Below, piece by piece: positions 1 to 6,673 of a stretch of DNA of 6,789 nt (within the stretch, counting starts at the first letter, position 1; each line of letters starts with the position of its first letter). The notes beneath the pieces were generated by a model. It was given only the letters and a program-made list of their open reading frames with translations. It was not told the origin of the DNA and did not search any database. The position numbers and the translations under genes were made by a program. Source of the stretch: an uncultured Clostridia bacterium (GTDB taxonomy: Bacteria > Bacillota > Clostridia > Lachnospirales > Lachnospiraceae); assembly GCA_946623485.1 (NCBI GenBank), contig CAMORF010000125.1:1-6789 (forward strand), given 5' to 3'.

Positions 1-118
1 AGGAGGGGGCGCACCCACAGGCCGTCCCGCTGGCGGGGGTGTGACTTGTAACCAGGATACATTTCCTTCCGGATACCCTGAGTGTAACATACTTCAGGGA
101 AAACAGGTAGTATCTCAT
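1..118 (-). CDS. Possible third cistron of the YfhO operon, N-terminal 39 codons only (runs off the left edge)
   Basis: I do not recognise this product. The reading frame opens with an ATG (116-118) that overlaps the TGA stop of the preceding YfhO gene as ATGA, a classic translational-coupling arrangement. An AAGGA sequence at 123-127 lies 4 bases upstream. The frame stays open to the window edge and begins MRYYLFSLKYVTLRVSG. It has a short hydrophobic and aromatic start, then a Cys/Thr/Ser-rich stretch. Roughly two thirds of its third codon positions are G or C, as expected for a real gene here. No terminator is visible between the YfhO stop and the edge, which fits continued transcription. 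Against it, two other frames are also open over the last 60-90 bases and the piece is too short to test. Overlap and ribosome binding site are seen; that it is a gene is inference. Confidence 0.4.
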   Translation of the reverse strand, partial: MRYYLFSLKYVTLRVSGRKCILVTSHTPASGTACGCAPS

Positions 119-2853
119 CGTTTCCTTGCTCTTCGTATGCAAACGTGCGCATAGCCAATGATAAAAAGCACAAGACCTGCCAGGGATACCATGGCTCCCT
201 CGCGTCCCCACGGCGTGCGGTAGGACAGGCGGATCTCATGCTCCCCGGCACTCAGCGGCAGCCCCAGACAATACTCATTCGCCTGATAAAGAACCGCATC
301 CTCCCCATCCACCTGCGCGCTCCATCCCTTGCTCCAGGGGATCTGAAACACCATAAATTCCGCCTGCTCCAGCGAAGCGGTTCCGGTGACGGTATCCGAC
401 CCAAATGATACATCCTGAAGACTGCCCGCATTGAGCGCTTCAATCTTTGCGGCATATCCGGCCCTGGGAACGTAGACCAGGCTGATGGCATCCAGCTCAT
501 AATCCCCTTTCCTGGTAAAGCCGATCTTAAGGACGTCCCCGGCATCCTCACCGGCATAGCCCAGGGACACCAGATAGTCCTTGCGCCCAAGGGTGTAGGT
601 CTGCTCCTCGGACAGCAGCGTGACGCGTTTGGAAATCCCGGATGCCTTCACCTTCATGGATGCGCCAAAGCCCTTCGGCTTCAGCCCGGTAAATGAAACC
701 AGCACCTCATAGCCTGCTTTTCTCTGATACGGGATCCGCAGGAAAGTCTTCTTTTTCCTCACCCGGTATCCATTCTCTGTCTTCCTGATTCCCTTCACAG
801 CTTCCGGAAGATCTACGCTGACGCACTCGATCCCGGACACTTCCTCTCCCACGTCCGCGGCCTCAAGGCCATACTGCCCGGTAAGAAGGCTGAAGGCATC
901 GTCCTCCACAACAGCAGCGCTCAGCATCAGCTCTTCCGCCTGCGCGCCAGTAAGCTGCTTCAGCGAGGATCTGGCTGCCAGCTTTGTGGCAGCGGCTCCG
1001 AATGCCAGCGGGAATTCATTTTCCCATATCCCCAGTTTTCCGTCCGAAAAGACCAGGCGGCGGAACCCATACGGCAGCTGGGAGTCCATCTCCAGAGGCG
1101 TCTGGAAGTACCTGACGCCGGCAAGCGCCTCCGCCCCGCTCCTCGCATCCAGCGAACGGATATGAAGCATGGTCGTCAGGCCGGTATTCTCTGTATCAAG
1201 CAGATACCTGATCTGGGCTGCGTTCAGGACACTGTTATAGATCTGTACGCCCGGATAACCCAGCTGAAGAGAAGCATTATCTTCACTCGATCCGTCCCAG
1301 ATTCCATCCACACGGAAGAATCCCTCCTTCCACGCATCAGCTCCCGTTCCGGACATGACCGCTCTATAATTGGCATAAGGGGATTCGGAAAAGAACGTCT
1401 GTGTCGTTCCCCTGTCCGCATAATACCGCGTCAGGTTTCCGAAGCCGGACCCGAATGTAAAGAATCCCCCCAGCACGGCAGAGACCGCTGTCGCCCCAAG
1501 CACAAACCAGCTTCCCTGTACCCTGAAAGCCCTGAAAAGCCGGCTTCCCCGGTCCGTCTCCCAGGAAAGCACGCACAGTGTAAACACTGTCAGCTCACAG
1601 GCTCCAAGAAGATGATATACATTCAGGGGATAAAGCACCGACAAAACAGCGACCGCTGCGTCAAACAGCACCATCACCGCGATCAGGCCGCGCCGCTGGA
1701 GCCGCTCAAGACAAGTAAAATGATCACCTGCAAAGGTGACGCACATGGCTGCCGCAAGGCTGATCAGATAGACCCACCGATTGTTCTCCGTATGCATGAC
1801 TGCCATGATATATCCCCCCAGGGGGAGCAGAAGAAACACAAGCAAAGCCAGAAGGATCCGCTTCAGGCTCCTCCACTTTCCCCTGCCTGCCAGGACGATG
1901 ACCACGATCGCGGGAAGGACAGTCACTGCAAAATTCAAATGGGTGCCGTTCCCTGACGCTTCCAGGGGGCTGATCAGGTTGATCACCCAGGCAAAATACC
2001 GCCTGAAATCCTCATAAAAAAGGAGGTTCCCGCTTTTGGAAAGGTTCACAGAACGATACGAATTGAAATAGCGGTTCAGGGTCGGAAGCAGCGTAATGGC
2101 ACTGAGCGCAAGACCGGTCAGATATGCGCTTACCATGCGAAAAAGGATGGAGAAGAACGCTCTGACACGTTCTCCCCTCTCATAGATGACAAAAAAACGG
2201 ATCAGGACATAAACCAGAAGCGCAACCGAATTGATGTACATGAAATAATAGTTGGACGTGAAGCCCAGGTACACCATGACGCAAAACAGGGCAAAGGAAT
2301 GCCTGTGTTCTCTCTCCAGAATATATTCCGCACCCAAAAGAAGAAGCGGCATGACAATCATGGGAGCGACATAGATCGGATGTACGATCCCCAGCTCAAA
2401 TACATATCCGCAGAACAGCCAGGTGATGCTTCCTGCCAGGACGTTCCTTCCTTCCTGCTTCCAGTAAAAGGCATACAGGGAGAAGGAGATGCCTGCAAGA
2501 TACATCCTCAGCAGGATCAGGAATGCGTACAGTCCCTCCGTATGAGCGGCAGGGACAAACACGGAAAGGTAGTCCAGCGGATGAAACCGTACAACGGCAT
2601 TGATGTCATCCCCCATCCCGATCGTAAAATCATACGTCCGAAGGGCAAAGTTCCCATGAAGAAAATTCCGGACCGTTTCCCGGAGCCATTCGCCCATATA
2701 GCGAAGCTGAAGGATGTACTGGGACTGCCCGTCCCCGTTCCCTACCATTGACTTGGACGATGTCAGGAACGGAAAAAAGACCGCAAGTGCCAGAAGAGCA
2801 AAAGCGGCCGTGTAGACCAGAAAATATCTGCGGTTCCATCTTCTTTCACGCAT
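115..2853 (-). CDS. YfhO-family polytopic membrane protein, predicted GT-C-type glycosyltransferase (second paralogue)
   Basis: This 912-residue protein belongs to the YfhO family of bacterial membrane proteins. The Bacillus subtilis member is reported to be needed for glycosylation of lipoteichoic acid, probably as a GT-C enzyme using a lipid-linked sugar outside the membrane. Activity here is inferred. A first membrane segment (about 10-29) is followed by an outside loop with Asp41 in GDGQSQY, then GMGDD (79-83) and RFHP (89-92), likely active-site elements because the paralogue shares them. Roughly a dozen more membrane segments follow to about 466, including HPIY (158-161), SNYYFMY (200-206) and SGNGTHLN (300-307). 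A large predicted extracytoplasmic domain spans about 467-884, with SEEQ near 748 and GWSAQVDG near 843. One final membrane segment (about 885-904) and a basic tail end the protein. I start at the ATG at 2851-2853 because AAGGAGG lies just upstream and the protein then begins like its paralogue. An in-frame ATG 18 codons earlier lies within the upstream gene and would add an unlikely leader. Confidence 0.93.
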   Translation of the reverse strand: MRERRWNRRYFLVYTAAFALLALAVFFPFLTSSKSMVGNGDGQSQYILQLRYMGEWLRETVRNFLHGNFALRTYDFTIGMGDDINAVVRFHPLDYLSVFVPAAHTEGLYAFLILLRMYLAGISFSLYAFYWKQEGRNVLAGSITWLFCGYVFELGIVHPIYVAPMIVMPLLLLGAEYILEREHRHSFALFCVMVYLGFTSNYYFMYINSVALLVYVLIRFFVIYERGERVRAFFSILFRMVSAYLTGLALSAITLLPTLNRYFNSYRSVNLSKSGNLLFYEDFRRYFAWVINLISPLEASGNGTHLNFAVTVLPAIVVIVLAGRGKWRSLKRILLALLVFLLLPLGGYIMAVMHTENNRWVYLISLAAAMCVTFAGDHFTCLERLQRRGLIAVMVLFDAAVAVLSVLYPLNVYHLLGACELTVFTLCVLSWETDRGSRLFRAFRVQGSWFVLGATAVSAVLGGFFTFGSGFGNLTRYYADRGTTQTFFSESPYANYRAVMSGTGADAWKEGFFRVDGIWDGSSEDNASLQLGYPGVQIYNSVLNAAQIRYLLDTENTGLTTMLHIRSLDARSGAEALAGVRYFQTPLEMDSQLPYGFRRLVFSDGKLGIWENEFPLAFGAAATKLAARSSLKQLTGAQAEELMLSAAVVEDDAFSLLTGQYGLEAADVGEEVSGIECVSVDLPEAVKGIRKTENGYRVRKKKTFLRIPYQRKAGYEVLVSFTGLKPKGFGASMKVKASGISKRVTLLSEEQTYTLGRKDYLVSLGYAGEDAGDVLKIGFTRKGDYELDAISLVYVPRAGYAAKIEALNAGSLQDVSFGSDTVTGTASLEQAEFMVFQIPWSKGWSAQVDGEDAVLYQANEYCLGLPLSAGEHEIRLSYRTPWGREGAMVSLAGLVLFIIGYAHVCIRRARKR
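123..127 (-). promoter_or_regulatory. Ribosome binding site for the possible third cistron
   Basis: AAGGA on the minus strand, 4 bases before the ATG at 116-118 and inside the last codons of the preceding YfhO gene. It is the main reason to prefer this start over the two other ATG codons in different frames further downstream. Confidence 0.4.
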
Positions 2854-5611
2854 GGTTCCTCCTTGTGCGTGAGCGCATCCGGATAAAGGCAAGCACGCAA
2901 AATGCAAGGATTGCCAAAGCCGTAATCAGGCGCCCCTCCATGCTCCCCGGTGTCTCATACGTAAGGGAGATGGTATGGCTTCCTTCCGGAAGCGCGATCC
3001 CCTGATACATGATATTGCCGGTCAAAAGGTACATGCCCTCTCCCGGAGAGCCCTCCGGCTTCAGTGTCTTTCCATCCACCGTCCATGTCCAGCCCTCTGC
3101 CTGCGGCACGGAAAGAACAAGGATCCTTGCGGAATCAAAATGCACTGTCCCGCTGATCCTGCCATCCTCGATTTTTTCATCTTCCAGCGGATATTGATTC
3201 AGCGCATCGATCCTCTCGTCAAATGCTTCCATCGGCATGTAGAGAATCTTCGCGCCGGCAAACGCATACGATCCTTCCTTTGGGAAGGTCAGCCTTGCCT
3301 TCGTCTCCTTGTCTGAATCGCCATAGCCCAGATGCACCAGGTAATCTTCTTTTCCAAGATTGTAAAGCTGTTCTTCGCTGCGCACGTTGATGGTCGTCCT
3401 GAACCCCCTTGTACGAAGCGTCAGGTTCGAGATCTCGTCCGGCGTATCCAGTCCCTCCAGCAGAAGGTACGCATCAAAGCCGGCACGCTCGTTCCAGGAA
3501 AATGTCATCCTGCCCTTCTTTGCTGCATGTACGACTCCGTCCTCATAAGTCAGGTTCTTTCCCCTGGAAGGAAGCGCGACCTCCTCCCTTTCGATCCTGC
3601 CGGTTGGTCCGTCTATCTCTGCAAAGCCTGCCTTGCGAAGCATATCCGCAGGATCTGCGCCATTCTTTTGCACAGGCTCTGCAACGACCGCTTCCAGTAA
3701 AACCATTTCCTTCTCCAGGGGATCCAGCGCATCATAATGCTCTCTCGTAATGAAAGCGGTACAGCTGTATCCGAAGGACAGCGGAGCTTCATTGGCATAG
3801 ACGCTCACCTTCCGGTTTCCATACACAGGTTCCCTGGAGAACCCATAGGGGACGCATCCATTCCCATAGGCAGTATAGGCGGTGAAATATCTGACATGTG
3901 CAAGGTTCAGAGCGACCGGGCGCGCATCCAGCCCTCGCATCGTTGTGACCGCCCCAAGCCCCAGGTTGTTCTGGCTCAGCATCGCGTCCATCATATCCGC
4001 ATTCAGAATACTGTTATACTCGGACGTGCTGTTATAGTCTGAAAAGATGCTGCTGTTTTCCCGCCCGTGTTTTACATTGAAGCCCTCGATCCGGTAGAAG
4101 GAATCATCCTTAATCAAAGATGCCCCTTTTGACCGCACATAATTCTCGTAGGAGGAAAGTGTCTTCCCGGCCTTCACGTACTGGCGGGTGAGCGCACCGA
4201 AGCCGGGCGCATATGTCATATAACTGTGGATCAATGTGGATATGCAGGTGACGGCCAGAATGCACCCTCTCGCGGCCGGTACCCCGCGTCCTTTCACTGC
4301 CGGGCCCAGCAGCAGGGCAAGACACAACAAAAGCTCTGCCGCCGCCGTCAGGTTGTAAACATTTGCGCCGATGAGAATCGTCTGCAGGAGGACAAGGAAC
4401 AGAAAACCGCCTGACAAAGCACAGATCCACATCACCTGCCGCCTGGACAGGTCTGCAAAACAGTCCGCGGCCACAACCACTGTCATAGCGCAGCACATGG
4501 CAAGCAGAAAGACCCACCGGCTGTTTTCACGGTTAAAAAATGCAAGCACATATCCTGCCCCCGGAATCAACAGAACCAGGAGGCATGCGATCGTCAGCTT
4601 TTTCAGGGAACGGTGCGCCTTCCACACAAGCCCGAACAAAGCCGCAAGGCAGGGAAGCACGCATACCGCATAGTTCAGATTCGTCCCGTTGCCTGAGCTT
4701 TGAAAGGGGCTGATCAGGTTCAGGAACCAGGCAATATAGCGCCGTTTGTCCTCGTACACGATCAGTTCCAGCGCATCCGCCTCCTGGGGAAGCCTGGCAC
4801 TGGACAGATATCTCCGGATCATCGGGTAGAGCGTCATCATGGACATGCAAAGCCCAAGCAGATACGCCCCCACCATCCGGAAAAACAGCCCGGCAAACTC
4901 CCTCCCCCTCCGTGACTGGAAGACTTCGGGGAACCGGATCAGTACATATACCAGCAGCGCAGCTGACATAATATACATAAAATAATAATTGCTCCAGAAT
5001 CCCAGGAAAACGGAGAGCACAAACAGGAGGCAGCCCTCCTTTTTCATCATCCGCTCCGCCCCCAGGAGCAGGATCGGAAGAACCATAAAGGGAGCCGCAT
5101 AGATCGGATGGTTGACGACCCGGATGAGCATGAATCCGCTGAACACATAGACCATAGACCCGGACAGCACATTCATCCAGGCTGCCCCTTTTACCATTCC
5201 AAAAGCGAAAACGGAAAAAGCAAGCCCTGCCGCATAGAACCGCAGCACGAGTATGACTTCATACAGAGCTTCCGTGTATGCTGACGGGACAAACACCGAC
5301 AGAAAATCAAACGGATGGAAACGGACGATCTGCCCGATGTCGTCCCCCATGCCAATGGAAAAATCATAGGAGGGAAGAGCAAAGCTGCCGTGTGCCAGAT
5401 TGCTCAGGACACGGCGCAGATACTGCCCCATATAGCGCAGATACACAATATACTGGCTCATCCCGTCGACCTTTTTGATCAATGAACGATGGGTCAGCCA
5501 AAAGGGCAGGAACACCAGAAGGGTCATGCCCAGAAACAGCGCAGTGTATCGGATCAGATAAGAGCGGACCGTACAGTCTCTCGACAAACGTTTCAAAATC
5601 AAATGAACCAT
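2846..5611 (-). CDS. YfhO-family polytopic membrane protein, predicted GT-C-type glycosyltransferase (first paralogue)
   Basis: This 921-residue protein has the same architecture as the gene after it. The first membrane segment is about 18-38. An outside loop follows with Asp49 in VDGMSQYI, then GMGDD (87-91) and RFHP (97-100). Multiple membrane segments carry HPIY (168-171), SNYYFMYI (207-214) and SGNGTNLN (306-313). A long predicted extracytoplasmic domain includes the LDAR and RYF motifs, SEEQ near 745 and GWTWTVDG (840-847). A final membrane segment ends in a very basic tail. The likely role is transfer of a sugar from a lipid carrier to an envelope polymer; substrate unknown. Similarity to the second paralogue runs end to end but is diverged, so this is an old duplication. 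It carries about ten extra residues after the VDG motif (PEGSPGEG region). The ATG at 5609-5611 has only AGAGG directly against it, with no spacing. A TTG at codon 4 (5600-5602) has that AGAGG at a normal 9-base distance and could be the true start, so the first few residues are uncertain. Confidence 0.93.
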   Translation of the reverse strand: MVHLILKRLSRDCTVRSYLIRYTALFLGMTLLVFLPFWLTHRSLIKKVDGMSQYIVYLRYMGQYLRRVLSNLAHGSFALPSYDFSIGMGDDIGQIVRFHPFDFLSVFVPSAYTEALYEVILVLRFYAAGLAFSVFAFGMVKGAAWMNVLSGSMVYVFSGFMLIRVVNHPIYAAPFMVLPILLLGAERMMKKEGCLLFVLSVFLGFWSNYYFMYIMSAALLVYVLIRFPEVFQSRRGREFAGLFFRMVGAYLLGLCMSMMTLYPMIRRYLSSARLPQEADALELIVYEDKRRYIAWFLNLISPFQSSGNGTNLNYAVCVLPCLAALFGLVWKAHRSLKKLTIACLLVLLIPGAGYVLAFFNRENSRWVFLLAMCCAMTVVVAADCFADLSRRQVMWICALSGGFLFLVLLQTILIGANVYNLTAAAELLLCLALLLGPAVKGRGVPAARGCILAVTCISTLIHSYMTYAPGFGALTRQYVKAGKTLSSYENYVRSKGASLIKDDSFYRIEGFNVKHGRENSSIFSDYNSTSEYNSILNADMMDAMLSQNNLGLGAVTTMRGLDARPVALNLAHVRYFTAYTAYGNGCVPYGFSREPVYGNRKVSVYANEAPLSFGYSCTAFITREHYDALDPLEKEMVLLEAVVAEPVQKNGADPADMLRKAGFAEIDGPTGRIEREEVALPSRGKNLTYEDGVVHAAKKGRMTFSWNERAGFDAYLLLEGLDTPDEISNLTLRTRGFRTTINVRSEEQLYNLGKEDYLVHLGYGDSDKETKARLTFPKEGSYAFAGAKILYMPMEAFDERIDALNQYPLEDEKIEDGRISGTVHFDSARILVLSVPQAEGWTWTVDGKTLKPEGSPGEGMYLLTGNIMYQGIALPEGSHTISLTYETPGSMEGRLITALAILAFCVLAFIRMRSRTRRNHA
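2858..2864 (-). promoter_or_regulatory. Strong ribosome binding site that sets the start of the second YfhO gene
   Basis: AAGGAGG on the minus strand ends 4 bases before the ATG at 2851-2853. It lies in the last codons of the upstream YfhO gene, where it encodes part of the Arg-Arg of the C-terminal RRNHA. Ribosomes finishing the upstream gene would pass directly over it, so the two proteins are probably made in coupled amounts. It decides between the 912-residue start and the longer 930-residue reading. Confidence 0.85.
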
Positions 5612-5669
5612 CCTCTGGAGCAGGTGCAGACAGGCAGGATCAGCCAGTCCGTACCCGGAACATCAATCC

Positions 5670-5707
5670 GTTTCCGCTTCCCCGGAAACAAACCTGTTGG
5701 AAACAAA
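5670..5707. repeat. Small repeat cluster in the leader of the YfhO operon
   Basis: GGAAACAAA occurs twice as a direct repeat (5684-5692 and 5699-5707, period 15 bases). GTTTCC at 5670-5675 is the exact inverse of GGAAAC at 5684-5689, with 8 bases between. It lies between the transpeptidase terminator and the YfhO start, where an operator or RNA hairpin could sit. The units are short and may be chance. I found no convincing -35/-10 pair in 5612-5710, so how the YfhO operon is started is not evident from the sequence. Confidence 0.3.
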
Positions 5708-5710
5708 TAT

Positions 5711-5736
5711 AAAAGGGGAGTAAAAACCCCCCTTTT
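5711..5736 (-). terminator. Intrinsic terminator after the L,D-transpeptidase gene
   Basis: On the minus strand AAAAGGGG pairs with CCCCTTTT as a perfect 8-base-pair stem around a 10-base loop, with the T-rich run continuing as TTTTATATTTG. It begins 45 bases past the transpeptidase stop and lies about 100 bases before the YfhO start, so it separates the two transcription units. The stem is also symmetrical enough to work weakly in the other direction, but no plus-strand gene is present to need it. Confidence 0.8.
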
Positions 5737-5781
5737 CAATCAGAATACGATATACGCGAACGGGCTTTTCACATTCGCAGA

Positions 5782-6549
5782 TCAATAAACCAGAAGGCGC
5801 GTGCCGACGGGAATGTTCTGATACATCCAGGTAGCTGCAGAGCGGCCAAGGCGTACGCACGCATGTGAACAGGGGTGTACGCCGATATTCCCTTCGATGC
5901 CGGGGCCAGGCCACTTATGGATCCCGCTGCCGCCAAAGCTCAGGAAATACTGAAGGTTGCTCCCCCACAGAGCTGAATGATAGACCAGCTGCTTAGACAT
6001 AATGGTCTTGGAACCGATCGGCGTAGCATAGCCCGCCATGCCGGTCGAGCAGGGGAAGCTCTTGATGAGATCCCAGTTCCTGTTAGAGCCTTCAAACACA
6101 TTCAGGCTCTGCATATCCGTCGAGACCCAGATCATATAATCCGTCTGGCTCGTGATCTTCTTTGAATTCACAAAATTGATCTTTGTCTTCTTCTTGTAAT
6201 CTCCCGGTGTGCAGGCATCCGCGTAAGCCGTCACCGCATTGGCCGGCACGGTCGCGATCATGTCCTCGTCATCATCCAGCATGATCTCCTTCGGGCCTGT
6301 CCGGTTATAAGAGACGATCTTCACCTCATCCCCCTTATCCAGCGCGATGCGGCCCTTCACGCCCGGCACCTTTACCGTGATATCATAATTCACCTTTGCC
6401 TTCCACCAGATCGGATGCACCTCATCCGGATCACACTTTTTATAGGGACCCTCCGCAAATGCATGATTCGCCGGGATCAGCGAGATCATCACAGCAGCAA
6501 ACAGAATAAAAAGAATCAGCCGGAACCTGGTTCCTGAGAATTGTTGCAT
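5782..6549 (-). CDS. Secreted L,D-transpeptidase (YkuD domain) with SH3-like N-terminal region
   Basis: This 255-residue exported enzyme is predicted to act on peptidoglycan outside the membrane, forming 3-3 cross-links or attaching molecules to stem peptides. A signal peptide covers about 1-32: a short basic start, a hydrophobic core (11-25), then AFA before Glu33 as a plausible cleavage site. Residues about 48-108 look like an SH3-type cell-wall-binding domain. The YkuD domain fills about 136-255: the substrate-loop pattern STGMAGYATPIG (168-179), His211, then SHACVRL (228-234) with Cys231 as nucleophile. His211 and Ser228 are 16 residues apart, matching the family pattern HX14-17[S/T]HGC. 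The odd feature is Ala230 where the family normally has Gly. A second Cys (227) sits four residues before the nucleophile, and Cys39, Cys113 and Cys167 add possible disulfides. AAGGAG at 6557-6562, 7 bases upstream, supports the start. It has its own promoter and terminator. Family assignment is firm; the exact reaction is inferred. Confidence 0.93.
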   Translation of the reverse strand: MQQFSGTRFRLILFILFAAVMISLIPANHAFAEGPYKKCDPDEVHPIWWKAKVNYDITVKVPGVKGRIALDKGDEVKIVSYNRTGPKEIMLDDDEDMIATVPANAVTAYADACTPGDYKKKTKINFVNSKKITSQTDYMIWVSTDMQSLNVFEGSNRNWDLIKSFPCSTGMAGYATPIGSKTIMSKQLVYHSALWGSNLQYFLSFGGSGIHKWPGPGIEGNIGVHPCSHACVRLGRSAATWMYQNIPVGTRLLVY

Positions 6550-6556
6550 GGTATTA

Positions 6557-6562
6557 CTCCTT
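6557..6562 (-). promoter_or_regulatory. Ribosome binding site of the L,D-transpeptidase gene
   Basis: AAGGAG on the minus strand, 7 bases before the ATG at 6547-6549: ideal spacing. It supports this ATG, which also gives a complete signal peptide. Confidence 0.8.
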
Positions 6563-6613
6563 CTCTCTCACTTCCATATGACACAATGCGCTCTTATGAC
6601 TGAGTGCAGATTG

Positions 6614-6644
6614 ATTATATCACATTCTACGGTTCCATTTCTAA
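6614..6644 (-). promoter_or_regulatory. Extended -10 promoter for the L,D-transpeptidase gene
   Basis: The minus strand reads TGATATAAT at 6614-6622: a consensus TATAAT -10 box with the TGn extension. The best -35 candidate is a poor TTAGAA at 6639-6644 with a long 19-base spacer, so the extended -10 would carry most of the recognition by the housekeeping sigma factor. Transcription would start near 6607, giving a leader of about 58 bases. No operator, riboswitch or strong hairpin is apparent in that leader. Confidence 0.65.
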
Positions 6645-6673
6645 AAATAATCTTAAGGAAACTGCTTTGCGCG

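Noticed and set aside
26..37. CCCGC-TG-GCGGG palindrome near the left edge as a possible terminator of the YfhO operon
   Set aside because: The stem is only 4-5 base pairs with a very tight loop and no T-run follows it on the minus strand; it also lies within the possible third cistron.
1..90. Two alternative minus-strand frames starting at ATG codons near 90 and 72
   Set aside because: The first is Pro-rich with poor third-position GC and no ribosome binding site. The second has a purine-rich stretch almost touching its ATG. Neither has the ATGA coupling of the preferred frame, though all are too short to exclude firmly.
1162..1956. A 264-codon open frame on the plus strand
   Set aside because: It lies wholly opposite the second YfhO gene, has a His/Lys/Pro/Gln-rich low-hydrophobicity composition typical of an antisense shadow, and shows no ribosome binding site or recognisable domain.
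2854..2907. Upstream extension of the second YfhO gene by 18 codons to an earlier in-frame ATG
   Set aside because: It lies within the upstream YfhO gene, gives a Cys/His-rich leader not seen in the paralogue, and ignores the AAGGAGG site placed for the ATG at 2853.
4371..4673. Plus-strand frames opposite the membrane region of the first YfhO gene
   Set aside because: Antisense shadows of a hydrophobic coding region, with Arg/Gln/His-rich products and no initiation signals.
5489..5788. A 99-codon plus-strand frame crossing the intergenic gap
   Set aside because: It runs through the terminator stem and opposite the YfhO start, has a hydrophilic shadow-like composition and no ribosome binding site.
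5663..5914. An 83-codon minus-strand frame overlapping the transpeptidase 3' end and terminator
   Set aside because: It is out of frame with the transpeptidase active-site region, passes through the terminator and has no recognisable features.
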